Below, piece by piece: positions 33,309 through 43,372 of a stretch of 64,000 nt of DNA. Every line of letters begins with the position of its first letter. The first letter of the stretch is position 1. The translations under genes and the position numbers were made by a program. This DNA comes from Chloranthus sessilifolius (Eukaryota > Streptophyta > Magnoliopsida > Chloranthales > Chloranthaceae). The notes under the pieces are model-generated. The model ran no database searches. It saw only the letters and a program-made list of their open reading frames with translations, and was not told the origin of the DNA. The stretch covers positions 147,081,317 through 147,145,316 of the forward strand of contig CM037584.1 in the NCBI GenBank assembly GCA_021018995.1. The letters are read 5' to 3'.

Positions 33309-35883
33309 TGACAAGCGAAAGAATCCCGATAAAATATATTTTTACGAGTAAGATTCTTTTTCGTCCGTCTTCTCTTGACAACCTGCAATAAATGTGAAAC
33401 CTGAAACAAAGAGGGGTCATATGTTAAGTAGAGTTACCGATACCTTGACAATACAATCAGAGTTGGGAAAAATCACAATCTAGTGAATTATTTAGCGTAG
33501 TATCAGTTGATTAATTTTTTATACCCTCAAGACAGCGGGAATGTAGAAGGATCCACTAGGAGAAGATACAGTCTGGTTGTAATATTCTAGAACATCAGCC
33601 TGCGCCGAAACAAGATGGAGGGCCTCAAAACTGATATGCAAAGCTATTTCGAGTAGTAGAAAAATAAAACACTAGTTCAAACCAATGAATCATAGTTGCA
33701 AAAGACTAGGAAATGAGAAACAGAATCACGAAATGTATCAGATTACAGCATTTAGAATAGTAATACTAACACTTAACTCAGCAAAGTGACAAACTACGGA
33801 TAGGTTAAAACGATGAGCCAAAAAGTTGGTAAAATATGGAAAAGTTCGAACATCAAAGGGGAAAAAAATTGGAAGCTTAACAAACTATAAAACATAGTAG
33901 TCGGGAAAAACCAAAGAAGAAAAAAAATGGAAAAAGTCGGAAAAAGATGGGTTTAATACACATATTTTTGCGTATAGAACACAAGCTATGCATTTTAAAC
34001 AAAATAGCAGCTTTTAAACACAAAATGAGTATAATGCGGGTTTTATTAGTTGTATTAATAATACACGTATTAAATGCATATTTCTCAGAAAAGAGAATTT
34101 TCTGTCACTATGCAACTAATTGAAGGCACAAAACAAGAAGTGAGAAATAGGGTATTTGAGTGGCAGTAAACAAGGTCCAAACAAAGTCATCAGCAACAAA
34201 AATAAACCGAGGATATTCTATGTTCTAACCTTCTCCATAAATTCCAAACATATAGCACGCCTCCAGCAGACGACATTCACTGGCCTAGCAATGATTAATC
34301 ACATAAAAATATGTGAAACAAGATGCAAGTTTTGTCACCAATAATGAATTTTCTAAAAATTATATGGAAATTAACATATGAAGAGGCAATGGTATATATA
34401 TACCAGAGCAGGTATTTGGAGTACCAAGTAATACTAGTTCTTGTACACCAACAAGGACAGTGTACAGAGATTAAGTTACCTGTATCAAAGCATGCATCAA
34501 CCACCCGAAAACTGATGCATATCATCAAATACAATGCGTATTTACAATAAGATGATGACTTTTTGGTTGAAAATTTTAGAATTTGAGAAAATTAGTGGGA
34601 AAAAAAGGGATTTAGAAAAAATAAAATAATAAAAAACATCAAATGTATCCATAAACCTATACTAATATACGAGCATGGGAAAATGCAGTGACTGAATATT
34701 ATACAGAAGCCGGTACCCATTAGTAATAACTGCAATTGGATATGAGCTGTATTTTCCTGTTGCCTTTGATTTTCAAAACTGGAAGTTTTAACTTGGAAGT
34801 GTCCTCTATTTTCCAAAGAGGGACCCACTTACACATTTCAATTTCCATTTTTATCTAACAAAAATTAATAATGACCAAAGAATTTACAACTTCTACATGT
34901 TTAAATTGAGAAAGAAGCACACCACACAATAAGGCAAAATTAAATTATGCCTAATTCAAGGTGAATTTTAGAACCAACACCCAACTCAGAAGAAATATCA
35001 AGAAACCAAAATCAATTAACACTTTCATTGAGATATGGCTATAATCCAACTCAAAGTCTAACAAAAAGGTTCAAAGCAATGAAAAGATGCTAAATTACAT
35101 AGTAGCAACAAACAACCTCAATAAATATATAAATCCTAAAGAAATAATCAATATAGATTGCATACTAGTTGCAAACCAACCCAATAATTAACTAAACAAT
35201 ATGTAAATTGCAAGCTATTTAGAGCATAAGAAACCTCATATAATGAAAAACTGCTAATCATTACTAAATTACATATGCCAACAACCTAACTTCAAAATAA
35301 AAACAGAAAAAGGTAAATGAATACTAAATTAATATACAATAAATTGCTAAGAAACTATCAAACTAGTTGCAGAAAAAAACGAAAGAATCAATACAACCCT
35401 AAATGAAAGGGGGAAAAAGCTAAGACAAATCTAGCAAAATCCCTATACATTTGCATCTCAAATAATGATTACTCAATCCGACCCACCCACCCACCACCAC
35501 CACCTTTGAGTCAATCCGACCCATTGACAACCCTAACAATGGCCCCCTGCGTCAGAACACCATGTTGGCACTGGTTGGGGTGATCATCTAGATTGGATTC
35601 ATCATAAAATTGCATCAAAAATTTCATCTGCACCGTGTGATTTAGAGTCTAAAAGTGCCAAAAATCAATGACTACCATGCGATTTTCATTTCAAACGTTC
35701 AATCTGTTGCGCTTTTAGGCTATTAATAACACGATTTATATAATTTTTCAGTACAATCTTAGGATGAATCAATCTACACGATTGCCTTGTAGACCACTAA
35801 CACTACTTGACACGAAAATGGTGCCTCATGTATAGAATCGATGATCAATTCACTCAAATAAAACTCCCTACCCTAGGCTTTTA

Positions 35884-35929
<46 letters not shown>

Positions 35930-37201
35930 TATAACTGTTTGTATAAGGTACGCAACCCATTTTCATTTTTGAAAAAATGGTCACCAAAACAGAGGATACA
36001 AAAATGAATAAAAGAGCAAGTGGTCGACCTTATAGGTGCTGGATTCAATTGATCCGTTGCAGAACTAGTCCATTCCTGACACGAGGGTTTTTGGATAGGA
36101 GTTCTTTATCTATAATTGTTACCATTCAGGCCTTCAACCCTAAGGTGGGCCTACCACCTTAGTGGTAGCGTGGTGGCCTGCCTGTATTAGTCAAAGCAAT
36201 TCGTCAGTGCTATGTCGTGTCTTCTACTGCTGCTACTTTGTTGGTCGGGGCACCCGCCACTCTCTTCGTCAAAGTGTTTGGGATCTATTTCTATTGCATG
36301 AGCGATGGGTAGCGGAACATGTCTTTATGGGTGTTGGTCCGCCAATTTTTGGCCTTATTGATAATAATAATAATAATGTTCCCTAGGGAAGAACCTACAT
36401 GAATATTAAAATTTAAAAATAAAATAAAATAATAATAATAATAATAAAATAAATAAATAACTTGATCTAATTTATTCAAGAGTAAAATCCTAACTAGCTA
36501 CAACCAACCTCCAAAAGACCACCAAAATCCAAACATGACTAAACAATAGCTAAATTGCAAACTTACAAGTTACAACAAGCCAACACATATCAGAAATCAA
36601 ATATTCAAAATGACTAAACAATAGGAAACTTCATATTACAAAGACCCACCCAACTGAAAAACATATTACATATATTTTGCAACCACAAAAAAATGAAGAA
36701 AATAAATAAATTCTAAAACTAAAATTCCCGAACATATCTAGCTAAATCCCAACTAATTAAATTACAAATTACAAGAACCCAAGAGAAGAAAAAACATTTC
36801 TAGATTAGAAATTACCTATAACCCAATTAATGAAATAAAAATAAACATATAAACAAATAATTTCCGAAAAAAAAAAAAAAATCTAAAACCATAATGAATT
36901 ACCTGTAGGAGATATCCAGCACCAAAGCCCTAAAACAAGACAATCCGTCCTGGTTAAGATCATCATAATCATCATCATTCAAGCACTCTTTTACATCAAA
37001 TCTACTAGCTTTCTTCCTAAGGGAGCACACTCTACTATAACCATGAAACAAGGCCTTGTTCATGTGGATTTTAAGTGGGCTCTCTGCAAATCTCAATCCA
37101 AAAAGTTTACAAGGAAATGGGTCTTTGGATTCAAATGCAACAGTGGCTCTATCACCATTGATGATCAGTTTTAGACCCCCTTGTGGTGTAAATTTTGCCA
37201 T
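33309..37201 (-). CDS. 5' part of a plant HNH-endonuclease family gene (catalytic exon not seen)
   Basis: Four minus-strand exons join with matching phases and GT/AG borders: 37,201-36,903 (donor CAG|GTAATT), 34,284-34,230, 33,599-33,525 and 33,400-33,309 (donor CA|GTAAGT). The product starts MAKFTPQGGLKLIINGDRAT and continues through GLSCFRALVLDISYR, NVVCWRRAICLEFMEK, VLEYYNQTVSSPSGSFYIPA and HLLQVVKRRR to YRDSFACQ, 173 codons plus 2 nt. I recognise this block order from memory as the region before the HNH domain of plant HNH-endonuclease proteins. It ends at the first Cys of the expected C-x-x-C. The next exon is not visible within 33 kb, so the gene is either truncated or has a huge intron. 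An in-frame upstream ATG at 37,375 is possible. Confidence 0.75.
34285..36902 (-). other. Intron 1 of the HNH-family gene
   Basis: The 2.6-kb AT-rich intron has borders GT (36,902) and AG (34,285). It contains a (TC)n tract at 35,887-35,927, (ATA)n runs at about 36,359-36,377 and 36,425-36,450, and a unique GC-richer block (about 35,970-36,390) ending in (ATA)n that may be a retroposed fragment. A CAG|GTAACT donor-like site at about 34,480 is not supported by a coding exon. Confidence 0.65.
35887..35927. repeat. (TC)n microsatellite
   Basis: About twenty uninterrupted TC units lie inside intron 1 of the HNH-family gene. Confidence 0.95.
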
Positions 37202-37446
37202 GAACGTTAGGGTGCAACAAGGGTTCAGGGGACTTTTTTGTTGTTTTGAAAGTGTACGTATATGCTGTGTAGGGAAAGATCCTATATAGCAAACTATACA
37301 TAACAACTTAGTGTATAGGTCTTCATGCTGGACATTCACGGCCGAGTAGCAGACACCATCCATCAGATTTTTCATATCAATGCCGTTTTCTGCAACTGAG
37401 TATTCGATAAAGGCAACCGCAGTTTTCCATCATGAGATCCATTGAC

Positions 37447-37715
37447 GGTCTTGAATTAGACGATAGAGATCATTTTTATTTTCCCATTCGTCCACACGAT
37501 AATTCTTAAGATCGTGGCCCACCTATCGGATAGTCAGATATTGATTCCATGTGGCACACATCTCCAAAAGTGATTTGACAACCCCTTCTCATGGTCCGTC
37601 CATGATCACGTCACTTTTGGAGATGTGTGCCAATAAATCAACAGCTAACGGTTTGGTAGGTGGGCCATGATCTCAAAAAATCATTTTGTATAAGATTGTG
37701 ACAAAAAGATCTCCA
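37447..37715. mobile_element. Foldback/MITE-like inverted repeat upstream of the HNH-family gene
   Basis: The inner arms at 37,553-37,573 and 37,611-37,631 are 21-bp perfect inverted repeats around GGCACACATCTCC. The outer arms at 37,510-37,529 and 37,655-37,672 (GATCGTGGCCCACCTA and TAGGTGGGCCATGATC) are also complementary. A third, weaker pair (gatcattttta and aaaaaatcatttt) extends it. It lies about 300 bp upstream of the gene's ATG. I could not define a target duplication. Confidence 0.7.
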
Positions 37716-37796
37716 TCACCATATTCAAAGCAATCAATGGCTCTCACTATGGAAAACCTAGACCGAATATCCGGTCGCAAATATGGTACCTAACCA

Positions 37797-37893
37797 GCAA
37801 TGGTGGATAGATAAACGAATTAGTGAGGGGGTTAGAATCGTCTGAGCAATGGTGGATAGATAAAGGAATTAGTGAGGGGTTAGAATCGTCTGA
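37797..37893. repeat. 48-49 bp tandem duplication
   Basis: Two adjacent copies contain GCAATGGTGGATAGATAAA and TTAGAATCGTCTGA. They differ by one substitution and one base of indel, so the duplication is recent. Confidence 0.92.
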
Positions 37894-38799
37894 TTGGTTT
37901 CGTTTGGATTTTAATCAGAAGGCAGCGATATTTAATAATTTAACCATCATTTATAAAATTCAGAGTGGATATTTTAGCACAGAGAGTGTATGGTTGTTAT
38001 TTCAAGTCAAATGTGTATTGTTCGCCTCTTGAGAAAGAATGGTGACCTTTCTAGAAGATATCTTCGCTTCTATGAGCATGTGCGAATTAGAGAAGGCTTC
38101 ACAACCAACATATTTGTGGTTTATACTTTATGCCAATAGAATATCTCCAAATAATGGAACCTTTTCTGACCTTGACTTTGGTAAAATGACTGATATGCCC
38201 TCATGATTTTTTAATAAGGATAACATAATTGTATCCCAATTGCTTTTTGTTTGTTCTTTCCCCATTTTGTTGCCTTCAAAAGAGCAGCTTTCATCGGCTC
38301 CTTGAAAAGGTTGAAAAATGAGCTTTGGTGGGCTCTCAGCCGGAGCCCAGAGCTGTAGTACCTCACCAAATAGGGCTCTTGGGCCTCATGTGCTTCCCAC
38401 CAGAGAGCCAAGAGGGGCTCTAAGGCCCGAAAGAGTCATGCCAATCATGAGATTCTTGGGAATTTCTTCCTATGTGAAGGATGTTCTTTTTATGGCGGGA
38501 GAGAGAAGCTAGGGTTACCGTTTTCAATTTGGATGATGAAGAAAAGGTTTCAACATATAAATGCTTCTTCTTTTTGGCCGGTTTGATGTTATGTTTTTCG
38601 ATCATTAGAGAGAAGCTAGCTAGGCTCACAATTTTCTATCAGAATGAAGAGAAGAAGAAAGATTAGGTATATTTGTTGTGTGTGTATATATGAAGTTACT
38701 CTAATATATCACATTCATAAAAATGTTGGGTATTTATCACCCACACACTAAATTTTACTCTTTCGTTGTTTACTTAAATCTTAATTGACTAAAGGCTTC
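37894..38799. other. Unassigned intergenic sequence
   Basis: No gene is recognisable. Around 38,280-38,420 there is a patch rich in GAGCCC/GGGCTC inverted motifs. 38,500-38,640 contains two similar GAGAGAAGCTAG segments about 100 bp apart. Short open frames here have no family signature. Confidence 0.4.
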
Positions 38800-38935
38800 G
38801 AAACTTACGCTGGTAATAGGATCTTACTCCACGCGACTTTAGGAGTGTGACGGCTCGGATTTCGGGTGAAACTTACGTTGGTAACAGGATCTTACTCCAC
38901 GCAACTTTAGGAGTGTGATAGCTCGGATTTCATTA
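38800..38935. repeat. 68-bp tandem duplication at an LTR edge
   Basis: Two copies of a unit running from GAAACTTACG through ATCTTACTCCACGC to GTGTGA.GGCTCGGATTTC are adjacent (38,800-38,867 and 38,868-38,935). Each ends with the LTR terminus-like TGTGA.GCTCGG. Confidence 0.88.
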
Positions 38936-40453
38936 ACTTGAAATCCGTGTCGTCGAATCACTGTTAAGGCGATCCATGAGTTACTGTATACTTAGTGCAT
39001 CCACACAAGCAGAACACAAAGCCGATATATCTAATTAAGCAAATGGGGTCATCATAATCAACAAAAGAAAGTTTCACTTCAATCTTTAAAACAAATCAAA
39101 ATAACGATTCTAATTCATGCCAAGATACATGGACAAAGAATCGAAATGAACCATCGGTGATGTACAACCATCATCCAAACAATGGTTCACAAAATAATAC
39201 CCAAAATATAATTACATGATTCACATTTCAAATCCAAAATGGTTGGACGTACCAAGCCCTAAGCACAAACTATAATTCAATTCTGACACAATCCCTATTT
39301 AGGGAAAAACTCCTCAGGCAGGGGCTCAATCTCCTCCCCAGGAATGTATTCCGGATCGCTTTCTGGATTTAATTCCTTCTCTTAATCAGTGCTTGTGACA
39401 TATAGTTGAAGGGTGAGCTAACAGTCTAAGCTCAATAGGGGCACATCAAAATCATTTACATCATATTAAAAGCATGAATTTCTATGACTGAGTTGCATAA
39501 TTTACATGTTTCAAATAACTCATATTCTGAGATGCATGGATTGAAGTAAAGCGAAAATTTAATACAGTTTCGTAAACATTATTTGATTTCTAAATTCTTT
39601 TTCACAAATCAGATTGTTTCACATTCTTGTTTCACATCTTATCGTACTTAAACAAATAACTTAAATACAATCCCAAGTATATATAGCATTGGGAGCCACA
39701 TATATACCGATGGGAATCCCAACTATCGTCGTTCAATGAATCATTTTCACATATTGCATAAGCCCTTGCGTTGTGATGGATGCTTGTGCCGAACACGAAA
39801 TTTTACCGTTGGCCGATGAGAAAATGAACGGATATCCTGCCGTATTGGAGCACAATTTGGGATTCATTTCACATGAACATGAACCTTAAATCGAAGTGCT
39901 GATTTTAACTTATAATTTAACACTGTCTAAAGTGATTTACTTATAGCTAGATTTGAAGTTTCGCAAGATGTCTTGCTCACACATACTTATCACACACACA
40001 TACTTGTTACACACACGTACTTTTTATTTTCACATTTAAATCGTATGACTGAATCCATGTGGAAAACTCAAACAACACAGTTCACATTCTGACTTATCAC
40101 ATCACAATTTTCATGTATTTAGTATTAATATAAATGGTTTAGGATGTTTCCCCTACCTCAATCACGCTTCACGTAAATCAAGCTAACTCAAAACTCTTCG
40201 CAATAAATCACGCTTTAACCTACATCCCAATTCACCTAAGATTCTTTAAAAGTGCTTAAGAAAGCCTAACAATTTATATTTCCGAAAAATTTACACAAAA
40301 AGGCTTAAAAGAAGCCTAACTCTGAATCTGGCGCACGTGAGATACAGGGTCAGGCGCGCGAATCCAATAACACACAAATATCTTGAGCGCACGAGTGAAC
40401 AGAACCTTACTGAAGCCTTTTTTCCTTAGTTGCCTCGGGCGCATGAGGCTCAC
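38915..40453 (-). repeat. Partial chromovirus-type LTR
   Basis: It starts TGTGATAGCTCGG on the plus strand. In the same order as the E1 LTR it shares a CGGTGATGTACAACCATCATC block, a CCAAGCCCTAAGC-type block, and GTGACATATAGT followed by GGTGAGCTAACAGTCTAAG. It is thus a related minus-strand LTR, cut at 40,453 by the insertion of E3. A cluster of GGCGCACGAG and GGCGCGCG motifs (40,330-40,450) sits where the E1 LTR has its TCGATCGTTCGA cluster. No internal region is present. Confidence 0.7.
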
Positions 40454-40689
40454 TGTTAAGACCTGAAAAGTACCACTTTTCACCCCTTAACTTAATCTCT
40501 GTTAGACCCTTAATCATTTAATAAAAGTGTTTTAAGCATGTTCTGTAGGTAATAAGCAGCAGTTGCCAATAAACCCCTAACCATGTCAAGAAGCTCACTG
40601 TTGCCCCAAAACTTCTCAGCAGAACGAAGGATGAACTCAGACAGAGAGTTGGCTGAAGCATAGGCACATCCAAGCAGAAATAAATCAAG

Positions 40690-41260
40690 AAGAATACTTC
40701 GCGCAAATGTCACAGGGTTCAATTGAGCCAGAGATAATGCCTTCGCGCAGTTGTCGCGGTCTTCTGGAGGAAACACAACAATTGGTCGCACAGTTTGCGA
40801 GCCGTTCTCACGTGATTTGGTGCCAGAAAGAATTAAAAAGCAGGCTTTGCGAGGTCCTCGCGAGGCTCAGTCTAAAGCATTTGCGCAGTCTCGCGCAGCT
40901 CAAAAGAAGAACCGTTAAGCTTTGCTTGACTCACTTAGAAGAGAGAGCTTCAGGTATTCCTGCGCGCAACTGTCGCGTAGTGGCCGCGAAATATAGACCT
41001 TCAGAGAAATGCTCGGGTGACCTAGAAACTCATGAACACTGCTTCTTCGCGAGGATCTCTCGCGAGATTCACCAAGGGACGAACCGCGCGAGCAATCCCC
41101 GCGCCATTCAAAGCTGAAAGAGCAATCTCGCGATAGCCATTTGTATTCTGCGATGACTAAAATGCCAATCTTGTGACTGCATGAATTTCAAGTCAATTCA
41201 ACCCCGCGATGCCAATTCTACCATGCGGAAAGATCTGAAATCGTTTCTACCCAGCGAGGA
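40690..41260. repeat. CGCGAG/GCGCAG motif cluster in the E3 LTR
   Basis: More than fifteen TCGCGCAG, CTCGCGAG and CGCGCGAG-type motifs occur in about 570 bp of otherwise AT-rich DNA. Related clusters lie at 56,090-56,640 (3' LTR), 59,400-60,030 (E4 LTR), and internally at 49,220-49,690 and 63,570-63,790. Confidence 0.85.
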
Positions 41261-41401
41261 TCGAATTCTAAACTTCTCCCCCCTTTTGTAAGGGCAATCC
41301 GGGAATCTCCAGCAATTAGGGCACACACTCCGCTGCTTCAATCTTCGTGCACATGCCCCGAGGCATCCAAGGGATAAGAATGGGCCGCAATTACATTGAG
41401 A

Positions 41402-41452
41402 AATTAGGGTTTTCCTAACCCTAATTGGAGGGAAAGCCGGCTGCTATATAAG
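41402..41452 (+). promoter_or_regulatory. E3 LTR core promoter with paired telo-boxes
   Basis: The perfect 10-bp inverted repeat AATTAGGGTT / AACCCTAATT (41,402-41,411 and 41,417-41,426, 5-nt loop) lies 18 bp before the TATA box TATATAAG (41,445-41,452). The 3' LTR repeats this at 56,789-56,839, and the E4 LTR has a 9-bp version (59,210-59,231) near its own TATA. AAACCCTAA is the plant telo-box, known upstream of many housekeeping genes. Confidence 0.7.
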
Positions 41453-42948
41453 CCTAAGCCTAGCTTAGGTTTGAGGATCAACCCTTTTTGAGACTTAACT
41501 TCTGTGCTTCTTCTCCAAAAAATCAACTGTAGAATGACAGTGGGCTAAGGTTAGGGTTTAGGAGTTTTCTTCTTTTTCCTTTTTCTTTCTCTCCATAGTC
41601 CAGCACTTGCTGGCTATGCCTTTTGTATGATTATCTGGTATAGATTTTAATAGAGTTTTTATAATAGGATCTGCTGCATGTATGAGATGTTATTTTTGTT
41701 GTGAGTTGTACTGTACAAGGCTGCTGCCTTGAGATCCTCCATTGCTAAGTTATTTTGTAAGCAATGGAGGATTACTTTTAAGATACTATTTAGATCTAAG
41801 TGACCTGTGTGTCCAGGTTAGGCACTTTGTAGGCCTTCCCCCACCACAGGACCCACTAAATCTAAATCCCCATGGGAACTTGTGCTTGTAGCCTTGTGAA
41901 CATGGTGGCGGTAGCAATATTCTTATTCTGTCTTAGCCATTTGTGAGGAGGATAGCCTCTGTGGATAGTCTGTGACCATTCAAGTGGACAGATTATAGCC
42001 CTAGGGTGAGGCCAATTCATGAAACTAAGACAGATTCTTCTTCTCTGCACTTGTGCTTGTAGCCTTGTGAGAGATTGTGCAAAGGATGACTCTATAGTTG
42101 AATAGATCCACCATCGATTGCGGATCTCGAGTTGGTCAGAGAGATTGTAGGCTTGTGACTGAATCACTGCAGTCTTTCTAAAGTAGTGATCAGCCATGCT
42201 TAAAAGCTAATACTCAAACTCTTGCTGGTCCTGTGTGTCCAGGCTTGTGCACTTTGTAGGCCTAGCCCCACACACAGAACTTTAGAGGATGAGATTCCTA
42301 TGAATTCTTGAGCTTGTAGCCTGGATGAAGTAGTGCCTACAATGGTAAACTTGTTCTGATTCATCTCTGGATTATGGTTCCCCTATTGGATAGTCTGTGA
42401 CCATTTGAGTGGACAGGTTATAGCCTTAAGGGATTGGATCATGGCACAGGAGTGAGTTTGATTCTTTCTCCTCTTTGGTAATAATGTAGCCATTGGATAG
42501 GACTTCTATACCAACAGATCTGAGTCTGAGTTACAAGACTCCATCAGATCTGTATCTAATAACATACTTCTCACCCTTTGATATTTATTTTCTCACACTC
42601 CATCCATTTTCTCAACCCTTTCTATAGTTTAGACATTAGGATACCTTAGAATTTAGATTATAGTGACCCTAAATCTCCTTCCATTTAGGATTGCCAGATC
42701 TGTAGTCAGATCTGGAGAGCCTACTAAGGATAGCTCCCTTGGAGCTTTAGATCAACTTTCCTGTGGGACAAACTCTTACTTATCAAAACTTGCTACAACA
42801 GGCCTTGTATCTTGCAGGACTGTGCATATTTTAGGCTTGTTGCTCCGTAATCGTCACTCTACCTTTCACTCATTTTTCATTTACCCCATTCTTATCACTG
42901 TCTTCAATAAAGTCAGTAGCAAGCACTCAAAATAGACCAACAAGTTTT

Positions 42949-42966
42949 TGGCGCCGCTGTCGGGGA
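42949..42966 (+). other. E3 primer-binding site
   Basis: TGGCGCCGCTGTCGGGGA begins 6 nt after the LTR end. It is of the type seen in Athila elements, usually attributed to Asp tRNA. Confidence 0.85.
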
Positions 42967-43372
42967 AGACTGATCTTTTAGTAAACTCTAGATTTTTGAT
43001 TCTTTATTCTTTGGTAGCTGTACTTGTGAATAATTGATACTGCTGAATTACATTTGGAATTTTTCTTGCATATCTGGACCGTAGCAGAGAAGGAGAGTAG
43101 AATTATACTGGGAGTTTAGCTACCTCTGTTTGTACTTCTCTAACCCTCAAAACTCAGTCTATTTCTCCCTTGAAGATTCCATAGCAGTTGATTAGGATAG
43201 TTGTAATTTTTATTAAGTGCAATGTGCCTGCGAATAGTCTTCCCTGCTGTTGGTGTGTGTGCATGTTAGGAAGGAGATCCCTCAGTCCTACATTAGAGCC
43301 TACTAACCCTGAGATCCCTCAGTCTTATATTACACCACAGTTGAGCCCCCTATTGAAATTGAGATAGCAGTT

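Larger units (their letters stand above)
40454..42942 (+). repeat. E3 5' LTR
   Basis: The 2489-bp LTR runs from TGTTAAGACC to GACCAACA. It has a CGCGAG-rich region (40,690-41,260), a TATA box with an upstream inverted telo-box pair, and two internal repeats (about 41,800-42,200 and 42,220-42,480). The internal repeats share TGTGTGTCCAGG, CACTTTGTAGGCC, GATAGTCTGTGACCATT and GTGGACAG.TTATAGCC. Confidence 0.92.

Noticed and set aside
34480..34550. Extra exon of the HNH-family gene with a CAG|GTAACT donor
   Set aside because: The exon needed there is already supplied by 34,284-34,230 with perfect phase. This segment has no acceptor and does not encode family sequence.
36162..36386. Protein-coding fragment ending in an Asn run
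   Set aside because: The Asn run is an (ATA)n microsatellite. The upstream frame has no clear domain; a retroposed fragment is possible but not supported by a target duplication.
41402..41426. Interstitial telomere repeat
   Set aside because: It contains only one AAACCCTAA-type unit per strand as an inverted pair, not a tandem TTTAGGG array.
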